NCBI GenBank assembly: GCA_958450365.1
Contig: CAUEEP010000264.1
Location: 20,400 to 84,399, forward strand
DNA length: 64,000 nucleotides
Direction of reading: 5' to 3'
Source: Mesorhabditis belari
Lineage: Eukaryota > Nematoda > Chromadorea > Rhabditida > Rhabditidae
In this document: piece after piece, positions 1-9,573 of the stretch
How the letters are laid out: the number at the start of each line of letters is the position of its first letter
Numbering within the stretch: the stretch's first letter is position 1
Notes under the pieces: model-generated
The model's database searches: none
What the model was told of the DNA's origin: nothing
The model's input: only the letters and a program-made list of their open reading frames with translations
Program-made: the position numbers and the translations under genes

Positions 1-52
1 ACCTTAAGAATCTTAAGAATATTAAGAATATTAAGAATATTAAGAATATTTA
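1..52. repeat. Short tandem repeat, TTAAGAATAT unit
   Basis: About four to five copies of a 10-bp unit (TTAAGAATAT) open the window. They lie in the intron upstream of the first visible ATG4 exon. Confidence 0.7.
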
Positions 53-91
53 CTTGATTTTGTCATCTACAAATCAAAACTATTTATTCAG

Positions 92-1888
92 ATTGGAGAT
101 GGAATCTACGAGGAATGAATTTGAATGAGAAAATGCCAGAAACCGCCTGGGAACACTATGAGATTCTTCGGCTTTTCGAGGACAAGCCAAGTCTGGAAGC
201 TCCTTTGGGTTGGATTTGAATAAGAAAAGAAAATAGAATATGATACATATTTTCAGGAATCCATCGATTGCTCGAGTTATCGGGTGGGAAAGCGTCAGCT
301 GAGCGATGGTTTCGACCAAGCGAAGCGTTGAGTTTATTGAAGTAAGTCCTAAAGACTCAGCTATAAGAATACTTGCTGCTTAATATTTGAAAGCAAGAAT
401 TTCGGACAATACTTGCTAAAAGCCATTCTAGAGCCATAACTAGGCCTAGCCTAGCTTAGCCTGCCCTAAAAACCTTAGCTGCTCTGCTCCTCATTTGCTC
501 CTTTTCAGACGTGCCATCCAAACATCAACCTCATCATTGACAGCTGGTTTGGCAATGGTCGTTTGTTCAGGTTTTCTTTCGGTTTAAAAGATTTTATTTT
601 AAATAAGAGTATTAGAAAAATCAAGAATCAAAAGAAATACAAAAAGTAAAACAAAAAGTAAAACAAAAACCGTTTACTAAAATGACACCGAAGTTTACTA
701 AAATGACACCGAAGGCACATGTTTAGATGGAACACTCATTGTGCCGATTGTCGAGCGGGAAACCAGAAATTGGACTCGACCACTTTTACTCTTCATCTGC
801 GTTCGTTTAGGGGCTCATTCGGTGAACAAGGTTTGGATATAGAGTGAAGATATAGAGTGGAGATCACATAAAAGTATTCAGGTCTATCATCGACATCTTC
901 AATACTTGCTGAAAATGCCGAACTCGCTGGGAATCGGCGGTGGGAAGCCGAATCACTCGACGTACTTCATTGGGTATTATGATCAGGTGAGATCAATGAA
1001 ATCGATACGTTTTCCCTTTGGAAGAAGTTATTTTAAAAAGATAAACCCGGACATTTCAGCAATTGATCTACTTGGATCCACACGTCAGTCACCCATACAT
1101 TCCGCTGGAGAAAGAGCTCGAGAAAGATCACGAAGCAAAACCGAAGCACAAGGTAACGAAGAAAAATTGTTAATAACTTGAAAACTTTTAGCCATTTTCC
1201 TCATTTCATTGCCGACTTCTCTCAAAAATGCACATTTCCGATATCGGTAAGTATTGGTTGACAGCTTAAGCTAAAAACAAAACGTTAACAAAGCCAGACC
1301 AGGCCAAGTCAGATCATGGTCTAAATTTACTTCACACCCATCAAGAAACCAAGCCAGATTTGAATCTGACTTTTCCTTGCCTTGTCTGGCCATCAAATCT
1401 TTTCCAGGAGCAAGACCTGGATCTGGTCCTGGCTTCTGGCTTTAGCTTGTCTGGCATGACCTAGATTATAAGTCCGGTTAGACATTATCAAACAGTATTA
1501 TTTTAGATCCTTCGTGTGCAATCGGTTTTCTGATAAACGGAAAAAATGAATTCGAAGAGTCGATGAGATTTTTGAATTTGGTGAGTGAAAAAGTTCAACA
1601 AGATCCAAGCCAAGATTGCGATCTTCACAGTACTCTATGAAGAGCCGAACTTTCAGAACCAAGTGATCGATGTGGAATTGGGAAGAGGACTCGGCTCTAA
1701 AAGAACAAAAGATCCAATCTTCACAGTACTCTATGAAGAGCCGATTGGTGGAGAGACAAGGGTAAGCTTTAGCACAAGAGCTTTTCTTGAAAGATTTGAA
1801 CTTTCAAAACTTTCAAAACTTTCACTTTCAGCATATCTCCGAACAAGAGCGGAAACAAGCCGAAGATCATGGATTTGAATTGCTGTGA
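92..1888 (+). CDS. atg-4: ATG4 autophagy cysteine protease, 5' truncated by the window
   Basis: ATG4 proteases cut the C-terminus of ATG8/LC3/GABARAP so it can be lipidated, and later delipidate it, in the cytosol. Spliced exons: 92-208, 257-341, 509-~570, 727-830, 882-986, 1060-1152, 1192-1246, 1507-1580, 1657-~1762, 1832-1888. Visible hallmarks are WRW near the first exon, GKASAERWFRPSEAL (family: GEGKSIGEWFGP), RPLLLFICVRLG, PNSLGIGGGKPNHSTYFIGY, and the catalytic Asp/His pair in YLDPH. The catalytic Cys lies upstream of the window. The protein ends FELL-stop, matching the C-terminal LIR (FEIL) of human ATG4B that binds ATG8. The left end is an acceptor (attcag), so the gene continues to the left. 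Family assignment is firm; whether it is ATG4.1- or ATG4.2-like cannot be told. Confidence 0.93.
1618..1745 (+). repeat. 28-bp direct duplication across an ATG4 intron/exon boundary
   Basis: The stretch at about 1620-1648 in the intron recurs at about 1717-1745 inside the next exon, where it encodes part of IFTVLYEEP. The intronic copy carries its own cttcacag acceptor-like site, but using it gives an in-frame stop, so the exon most likely starts at 1657. Confidence 0.75.
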
Positions 1889-2763
1889 TGATTTTTGTTT
1901 AAACTTTACAATCAAATTGCCTTGTGTAGAGAGAAAATTGTCTTGGGTTCTCTTCTGAAAAGAATGTTATAAACAAGTAGATTTCAAAAAAAAATCGACA
2001 AAACAATGCAGATTCGAAAAAAACGAACAAAATAGCAAAAAGACAACTCTACACTTAATCAAATCGTTTTCTAAAGTGTATCAAATTTCAAAAACTATCA
2101 TAATCAAAATTATCATGTTTTTAGCTTTTATCTAATCTATCTTCATTTGATCTGAGGCTTCATAAAGGATATCAAAAGCTATAGAAAGAGATCGATTGAA
2201 TAAAATTAGAACCAGGATTATGGTAGCTTTCGAAAGTTGGCATGCTTTAGAAAACGAGAGAAGCGCACCTGTTGAACAAGTAAACTACAGTATTTGGTTG
2301 AAATCAGGACTTTTTAAAGCTTTGGCTACTGGCCTAGCAATTGGCTACTGGCCTAGAATTACCTTGACATTTCTTACTGCTTACTATTAGAAAACTTTTG
2401 GGGTAATTGATATCCTCTTTTAGCTTGTGGACAAAAATCGTAGCAACGTTTTGCATTCAAAAATCCTGGGCACGTGGTTCTTTTCTTTAAATGTGGTGGT
2501 TGATCGTATGGCTGTTTTGGTCTTTTCCCTTTTCTACAAATTCAGAAAAGGATTGGGAATGTCTCTCTTTTTTTCGGAAAGGTGCTGAATGATGAATGTG
2601 GATGGCTTTTGGATCCTCTTATCCCTTCTTCTTCACCCCGCTCCCTTCCTTTTCGTTGCCTAGATTCACTGGATGCCCCATCGTCCCCTTCTAACCGAAA
2701 TACATCTGAACAAAGCAGCTAGTGTACGACTATTTGTACCACAAACACTAAAAAACTTTTACA
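1889..2763. other. Intergenic; imperfect foldback repeat, no gene seen
   Basis: Between the ATG4 stop and the claudin-like start. A loose inverted repeat (about 2062-2258) has arms of the form TTTCTAAA...GCTATCATAATC and its complement (GATTATGGTAGCTTTCGAAAG...TTTAGAAAAC). Related arms occur at about 4015-4140, 35820-36010 and 57960-58010, so it is a dispersed family. No coding exon is supported. Confidence 0.55.
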
Positions 2764-3937
2764 ATGACGAAAGTTCTTCGTACTGTCAAGTTATCTTATG
2801 GGATTCTCATCATTTTGGGATTCATTTTGACGATGGTTGCTCTGTTTACACCGGGATGGAGATCATTCAAGGTAATGTTGAGAAATTCGCTAGAAACTTT
2901 TGATTTCAGGGACCTGGCGCCCCATTCTTTGGCCTTGTGACATTAGATTGTGGAAATGGAAATCGATACGTGATCCGACCAGATTGTCATGAATGGTTTC
3001 GGGTGAATTATAGAGAAAACAAAGCCAATCAATGCCATGTTTTCCAGTACAAGTCCACATTTGAGAAGGTGACATTGGCTTGTATGATCCTCGCAGCTCT
3101 CCTTGAGCTCGTCTGCGTCATCTCGTTTGTGCTCATTTTTGCGAAAGGTGGGGAAATTTGGAAATAGAAATTTGGACAAGATTTCTGCAACTTTTCGGAA
3201 TTCGGGATTAGTTTAGGATTTTGCAAAAGCTTGTACAGGATCAATCGTTGTATTTCACTGACATGGTGGCAAATAGAGGTTATCCGAAGCTCTGAAAATG
3301 AGCCTTAGAGAGCTCTGAAAATCGTTTTATTGGCTGGGAATGCTGGCTGGCTCGGCGCCGCCGGGATTCGAACCCGCGACCTCACGTTTACGGGGGGGAA
3401 CGCTCTACCAATGAGCTACAACACTACCAATGAGCTCTACCAATGAGCTACAACTACCAATGAGCACTTATCCAATTGCCGTCAAGGGAGAGTCTTATGC
3501 CTTACTAAAGACAATATGCTGACTAGGAGACAGCACTATGAGACATCTATAGCAACAAATTCAGCGAGATATCGACTCGCGGCGCCGGCGGCCGCAATGT
3601 GTGGATTGGCCGCTTTGCTGTTAGCTATTGCGATTATCTGGTATGCGATCAAGTTCGACAGCAAAACGAGTAAGTTCAAAAAGCGAATAGAAAAATCTTT
3701 TGCTTCCAGTGTACATGCAATCGACCTCATATGAAATGATTCACAATGCACATCTCGGATATTCGTGGTTCGTCTATAGCTCTGATCATCTCAAATTTTT
3801 CTCACTTTGAAAATGTTCTCAAGTTTGACCAAAATAATTCCAGGTACCTGACAATTGTGGCATTCATCTTTGTGTTGGCTGCGGCCGCTGCAGCTGGAGC
3901 GACGAGGTATTGCTATGAATCTATATGGCTTTCTTGA
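2764..3937 (+). CDS. Claudin-like four-transmembrane protein (nematode Clc-like family)
   Basis: Exons 2764-2871, 2910-3147, 3565-3669, 3710-3767, 3844-3937 join in frame to about 200 residues. Four hydrophobic segments are evident: TM1 right after MTKVLRTVKLS (GILIILGFILTMVALFT), a first extracellular loop with PGW, GLVTLDC and three further Cys, TM2 (LACMILAALLELVCVISFVLIF), an Ala-rich TM3 (MCGLAALLLAIAIIWYAI), then GYSWYLTIVAFIFVLAAAAAAGA as TM4. This topology and the GYSWYL block resemble the Clc-like/claudin/PMP22 superfamily of C. elegans, whose members act at cell contacts or as channel auxiliary subunits. Ligand and tissue are unknown. Start ATG is the first after the upstream stops. 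The 417-bp third intron holds a tRNA-like sequence. Confidence 0.78.
3353..3470 (-). pseudogene. tRNA-like pseudogene with reiterated D-arm
   Basis: On the minus strand, D-arm TAGCTCATTGGTAGAGC, an anticodon-arm region (CGTTCCCCCCCGTAAACG) that does not form a clean stem, and a T-arm CGGGTTCGAATCCCG followed by GCGGCGCC are recognisable. The 5' acceptor strand (expected GGCGCCG) is missing; instead the D-arm motif AGCTCATTGGTAG is repeated three to four more times through 3470. Internal A and B boxes of a Pol III promoter are present in recognisable form. It lies in intron 2 of the claudin-like gene, antisense to it. Confidence 0.6.
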
Positions 3938-4427
3938 TTCAGTCAAACAATACCTAATATTGTAATGTGACCAAGAATAGGCTCAATGTTATAACTAGAG
4001 TGTGGTCTCCCATGCAAAGCGTTTTCTAAAACGTGTCAGCTTTTAAAAGCTACCGTAATCTTGTTTTTATTTCTACTCAATCTATCATTTGATGTCAGAT
4101 AGATTAGAAGGCCAGATTACGATAGTTGTCTAAAAGTTGACTCTTATAATAACACTTGAAAGATCAACTTTCAGAGCGTTCGCCATCGTGGACACTCGAC
4201 CGCCAGAAATTGATCCAACTTGAACACAAACGAGATCACCTAGCAGCTCAAGTGTTTTTTCTGAATGTTCTTCTGTGTCCTCAACTTTGGTGCCTTCTAC
4301 TCCGGTCCCCCATGTTCTCATTTAAGATGAAATTCCAAAATTGATTCGTCCCGTCCGTATTACCCATGTAATGTTAAACTTTTTTGATAAATCTCAACGA
4401 AAAACGCACTAAAAGTACACAAAAACA

Positions 4428-4910
4428 GGGAGTGGGACAAATGCGAGCTTTTTTTGCGCACCCGGACATTTGCGCACCTTTTTTCCGCACTTAGCCCATT
4501 AGCGCACCTTTTTCGCGTTTTAAAAAAGCTCTAAAAAGCTAATATTAACCAATTTCTATTCCAAAGTTGTTTTCTAGGTAATTTTAGGGCGTAGAATCGA
4601 AATTTTGACATATCAGAGCATGTGGAAACAAACGGACGGAGTTATACAAAGAGAAAGATCGGCAATTTTCTGTAATTTGATTTGATCAATTTGATCTAGC
4701 CGTTTTGTCTTTCAAATTGGTTCGACACGCTCTGTTATGTCAAAATATCGATTCTACGCCCTAAAATTACCTAGAAAAACAACTTTTGGAATAGAAATTG
4801 GTTAATATTAGCTTTTTTAGAGCTTTTTTAAAACGCGAAAAAAGGTGCGCTAATGGGCAAGGTGCGCAAATGTCCGGGTGCGCAAAAAAGGTCGCATTTG
4901 TCCCACTCCT
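4428..4910. mobile_element. Foldback MITE, family A (copy 1)
   Basis: The two halves are inverted copies. Ends read GGAGTGGGACAAATGCGA and, reversed, TCGCATTTGTCCCACTCC; internal arms repeat GCGCACC, TAGGGCGTAGAATCGA and CTAATATTAACCAATTTC in both orientations. No transposase ORF. Further copies are at 40010-40260, 57050-57461 and 62120-62592. Confidence 0.88.
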
Positions 4911-5168
4911 AAAAACAATCACAACCGAAAAATGAGGAATCTTGAATTCTAAAAAGCACCAAACAAAATTGTTTACTCCTATTTTCAACTGAATATCTTT
5001 TGTTATAAAAAGGCTCTTAACACCAAAAATTGCCTCTAGTTCATTTGCGTCAACTCGCACAAAAACGCGTTTCTGGTGCGTTTCCAAAGTTTTAAGATTT
5101 GCTTTGGTTTAGAAAATGCACCCGATATTTTTAATCGTATCAGCAATTCAATTGAATTATAAGCATGC

Positions 5169-5333
5169 ATTTTTTTTTTTTTTTTTTTTTTTTTAGGGGG
5201 GGGGTGATTTTTGGGGGGGGGGGAAGATAAAGGGGGGGGGAAAGGGAAAAGGGGGGGGTTTTTTTTTTTCTTAAAATTTTTTTTTTGGGGTTTTTTTTTT
5301 TTTTTAATTTTTTTTTTTATTTTTTATTTTTTT

Positions 5334-5366
<33 letters not shown>

Positions 5367-5604
5367 TGGAGGGATTTTTTTTTTTTTTTTTTGTTTTAAT
5401 TGTTGGTTTTGGTTTTGGGGATTTGGGGGAGGTGGGTGTTAGGTTTAAAGGTATTTTTTTTTTTTTTTGGTTTGGGGGGTTGTTTTGGGGGGGTGGGGGG
5501 TTATTGGGTTTTTTGGGTGTTTTTTTTTTTGGGTTTTTTTTTTTTTTTGGGTTTTTTTTTTTTTAAATTTTTTTTTTGGGGGTTTTTTTTTTTTGTTTCT
5601 TTTT

Positions 5605-5643
<39 letters not shown>

Positions 5644-5663
5644 GTGATATGGAAAAAAAGACT
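5169..5663. repeat. T/G-only low-complexity tract
   Basis: About 500 bases made almost entirely of T-runs and G-runs, with very few A and almost no C. It starts abruptly after GCATT and ends at GGTGATATGG. It has no repeating unit. Such sequence is unlike the rest of the window and may be a poor-quality or artefactual assembly stretch. Confidence 0.85.
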
Positions 5664-5780
5664 CTATTTTAAAAAAAAAAAACCAAAGTTTCCATTTTAA
5701 AAAATTTTCATTTCCCAAGTTTTGTTGTGTAATGGCTTCTTTTTTCTTCAGCCTTATCTAAAACTGAGTATAATTTTTAT

Positions 5781-5972
5781 GGTACTTTGTGGGTTGGGGG
5801 ACCCAACTACAGTTTTAATTTTTTCACTTTTCTTGGGGTAACCGAGGATGCTGAGCACGTATTTGACAGTTTTAGCATAGAACTGTCAACTTCGTGCTCA
5901 GCGCCCTCGATTACCCCTAGAAAAGTGAAAAAACCAAAAATGTAGTTGGGTCCCCCCATCCCACAAAGTACC
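5781..5972. mobile_element. Foldback MITE, family C
   Basis: Terminal inverted repeats begin GGTACTTTGTGGGTTGGGG and end CCATCCCACAAAGTACC. Inner arms (CCCAACTACA, TTTTTCACTTTTCTTGGGGTAA, GCTGAGCACG, TTTGACAGTT) are mirrored around a centre at about 5877. About 192 bp, non-coding, 70 bp upstream of the GLD-3-like start codon, so it may sit in that gene's promoter or 5' UTR. Confidence 0.85.
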
Positions 5973-6044
5973 ACTTTTATTTTTAGACAGCAATTCATTG
6001 ACCGGCAAATTGCAGTACTTATCAACGGTGCATGATGGGGGCAC

Positions 6045-9000
6045 ATGACTCAAACCTGCTTGAGCGACATTCTAAAGACTCAAGGCGAGATTACATCAGA
6101 GTTGATTGAGTCGATTCTCAATGCGCCGCAAGAAGGAACTTTCTTTCACAAATATCAACAAAGCGCAACGGTTTGTGTTTTATTGTTGTTTTTGATCGGT
6201 TAAGCTATTGTTGATTATTAGCTCAATTAACTGGGGTATATGAAGTAGGATTCTTATCTGAAAAATGTTTGTCTTTTTAGATGGGTGCCAAAATGAGGCG
6301 AGATAAAGTTCAAACGTACAAGGAATGCCGCAAAAACTTCGCCTGCTCCGAAACTTACAATCCATATCTGTACAATGAATCAGATGTAAGTTCTGCGACG
6401 TAAAGTTTCCGGTTATTTCTGTTTTAGACTAGTTCGGGAGGAGAAAAGGTTACGCTTTCAATGGAAGTCAGACATTCGGATCACATTGAAATGCAAACAA
6501 ATCGAATGCAACTGAAACTTGATGACTCGATCTCAAAAATAATTGCTGATACGAAAATAGATATTATATTTCCCGACAAAGAAGACCATGAACAGGTATC
6601 TTTATTTAGATTTGACTTTAAATAGTAATTTTAAGCGATATGGCTACAAGAACGAGCTGACTCAATTTTCCAATCAAATACTAATTCACGGGTCATTAAA
6701 AGAAGTAAATGAAGCAAGGAAAAGACTCCGGGTAATATCTTAAACGTTTACTTTTTGTATTCTTGATTAGAAACTCACTCCTTTGATGGTGAGCTTTTCA
6801 ACAAAAGGATGTAAAGAAAGCGTGAATAAGGAAACAATCAAGGAATGCATCAAGGAACTTCAAGAAGATGGTCATCTAAAGTCTGTCAATGTGCAGCTCA
6901 CGTCTTATTCGCAAGATGTAAGCTTTTTCATGTTTTACTTTAATGTTTGGCTTAGAGTAGCGAACCAACCATACATGTTACGGGACGAATCGGCAATGCA
7001 ACAAATATCGCAACTGTTTGCGAATCTTTGAAGTTTGTTAGGTCTTTTAAGCTAAATTACTAGTGTGCGGTTTTAGAAAAGCGCTCTTCGATGAACACAA
7101 TTGCGAGAAAGTCATCTTCAGCTCATGTCTTGAAATGCCATCTTGCCAATGGGACCTCATCATAGCCAAACAACAGCCTGAATACTTCTTCATCGCAGTT
7201 GCTTCAAAAATAACTAACGCGGATATTCATTTTCCCGAGAAGATCGATCGGCATATGGTTTCGTTTTTTTGCACCGGCACAAGTCCCATTTCTGTAATCG
7301 AAGCTCGCCGAGTTTTGCAGGTACACGATTAGGATAATATATATTTTAGTTCGAGTGTTATATTCCTGAATTCCTGAAACGCGTTTGGTTTAGAGTCTTC
7401 TTCCACTGCAGCTCTGTGTTGATGTCACGAATGATGATCTTGTTGAACCGCTCAACTTTGGGCCGTTAAGATCGAAGCAAGAATTTGACTCGGAAAATCT
7501 CGTCACAATTAACTACTACAAAAGCGAATACGAGATGGAACCTTTGTTAGCCACTGAGCCGATGAGACATTTTGTACATTTTGTTACACAGGTCTAAAAA
7601 ATAATTAAGTCATGTAGTTTTAAAGTTTTAGGAGTTCAATGTAACTGGTTTATTTGCTTCTTTGGCAAGTACCTTTACTCACGCACGTTTTGTTGCTGCG
7701 ATTTCCCTTGACTCCACGGATTACAATGGTATATCCAGTCGCCTTATGACAACTGCGTGTAAAAATTACGTTGGTCACATGCCTATGATTAAGGTAAAAG
7801 ATTTTTTATTAATTGTAATAATTTTATGTTTTAGTCTATGGCTGCGCCGAACGCTCTGCTTTTGGAAACTGAAGAACCTTCAGCGAACATCGTTCGCGAT
7901 GAGAGTTTAGCTGAATATGAACCAGCTCGTAGTTTTTCTTTTTGTTTGCTAACAATATGCTAATTTAGGAGTGCTCAGAGAAATGTCGGCAAATGTTCCA
8001 CATTCATCACACATGGGAGAACAGGTGTCTCGTTTGATGCAACAAGGAGGACTCATAGCAAGATACTATCCATTGCATTATTCTGCAAGCTTTCCTCGTA
8101 GCCCTTATTCAGCGTAGGTTATTTAGTTTATAGTTGTTGTTAGTCACTTTTGCTTGTAATGCTCTTTTAGTAATGCCTTTCAATGTCGTGACGATTCTAA
8201 CAACACAAATCAAACCAACACACCGAATGGCTCAACTAATGTATCGTTTTCAAGTACTCGCTCTCAAAGCCGAGTTCGAAATAGCAATTACAGTAGGTGT
8301 CTCCTTTTAATGGCCAAAGATAAGATTGTACTTTTAGGTACCGGAAACCAAAGCTATAATAAAAACACAGCAAATGAAACTCATGAGCGTCGAGCCCCGG
8401 TATATAGTAACGTCACCTACCCCGATAAGACCCAAGGGCCAAGGAGCTATGTCGGTTTCAATTTTATGTTTATACTTGCACTTTATAATTAATCGATTAT
8501 CGATTAGATGTTTAGGTTTCCTCAACACGCGGTGGCGGGCGTGGGCGTTGGCCATATGGTGGGAAGGCCTATCATCACAATGATCGCAACACTCACATGT
8601 CGCATGCGGATTTCGGAAACGTTGAGTACCTCAGACAGTATGAAAATAGCCAGCGACATCGTGGGATTCACGGAAATCATTATTTGCAAAATGAGCACCA
8701 GGAGCAGCAGGTTTTGTTTGAAAGTTAACTGACGTAATTTTTGTGCTTTAGTTTGACAAAGCACCAAAGAGTAAAGGGCGTTATCATGATGACTACACGA
8801 ATCGCCAATACAGAGATGATCGTTGTTATCAAAGGGATAGTCCAGTAACACCACAAAGTGGAGACCGATCATCAAAGGTCTCCTTGCAGTTGAAGGACCA
8901 ATCAAATCCAAAGCGAACTTCTTTTTCTGATGTTGATGGCCACACTACAAATAAGTCGTAAGTTTAAGTTTAAAAATATATTTGTAAAGTTTTCATTTAG

Positions 9001-9202
9001 AATTGAACCTCTGGAATTGATTCGAGTTGCCTCTACCGAGCCACAATCTTTGGAGCATTCAAGGGAAATGATCGAGCATCGTGGCTACGAGTTTTCTGCA
9101 AGCGACGGAAGCGTCGATGAGGCAAACAGGCACTCTCATGTGGCCACCTACGCTCAGATTCTCGAAGGGAAGAAGCCAGCAAATGGAGTTGAATCAAAAT
9201 AA
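6045..9202 (+). CDS. gld-3: Bicaudal-C family KH RNA-binding protein, GLD-3/BCC-1-like
   Basis: Sixteen exons (6045-6170, 6281-6385, 6428-6595, 6636-6731, 6771-6917, 6956-7041, 7077-7320, 7394-7591, 7632-7793, 7835-7928, 7969-8113, 8171-8292, 8338-8450, 8516-8710, 8752-8957, 9001-9202) give 802 codons. The stretch from VTLSMEVRHSDH through DIIFPDKED to ARKRLRKLTPLMVSF aligns with the KH region of Bicaudal-C, but the RNA-binding GXXG loop is absent, as in C. elegans GLD-3, which binds the GLD-2 poly(A) polymerase and FBF in germline RNA control. Further KH-like units follow (about residues 215-450). The C-terminal half is polar, Asn/Ser/Gln-rich and includes a STRGGGRGRWPYGG RGG-type patch. 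Bicaudal-C-family membership is strong; GLD-3 versus BCC-1 is inferred from the missing GXXG. One intron (6596-6635) appears to end in AAG. Confidence 0.82.
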
Positions 9203-9573
9203 CTTGATTGTTTTTTCGCATTTCGTGTTTATTTTGAAATGTTTGATTCCAGTGCTTCTCCATTATATGATTGACTCATTTAGATTTTTCTCATTATATT
9301 CGTTTCGTTTCTTATTTCCGGGTTTTTAGGCTAGCAAATTATCATATGCTTCTGTGTTAAGCGAGCTGCTTTGTATGCAACTTAGCCTTTTAGTTTTCAA
9401 ATAAATCTTCTATAACAGTTTTTCGATATTTATTAATTGTTTGAAATCTAATCAAATACTGTAAGGATCTCAGTAAATCGATTGATTACGAGTTACATAC
9501 ATTGGAAAGATCATTGAGCGTTATGCTACATCACGACCATAAATTGCGTATTGTATGCAGGTTAGAGAAAATA
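9203..9573. other. Convergent 3' region between GLD-3-like and lyase-like genes
   Basis: Holds 3' UTRs of two converging genes. An AATAAA-type signal for the plus gene is at about 9400 and one for the minus gene (read as TTTATT) at about 9428. Nothing else seen. Confidence 0.5.

Larger units (their letters stand above)
3938..6044. other. Intergenic block of repeats before the GLD-3-like gene
   Basis: Contains, in order, a small foldback (about 4015-4140), MITE family A copy 1, an AT-rich spacer, the T/G-only tract and MITE family C. No coding exon is supported; the F/G-rich open frames at 5200-5700 are products of homopolymers. Confidence 0.7.

Noticed and set aside
1..52. Telomeric or chromosome-fragmentation repeat at the window start
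   Set aside because: The unit TTAAGAATAT is not TTAGGC-like and lies inside an ATG4 intron.
5211..5700. Long Phe/Gly-rich open frames
   Set aside because: They arise purely from T and G homopolymers in the low-complexity tract; no start context, introns or homology.
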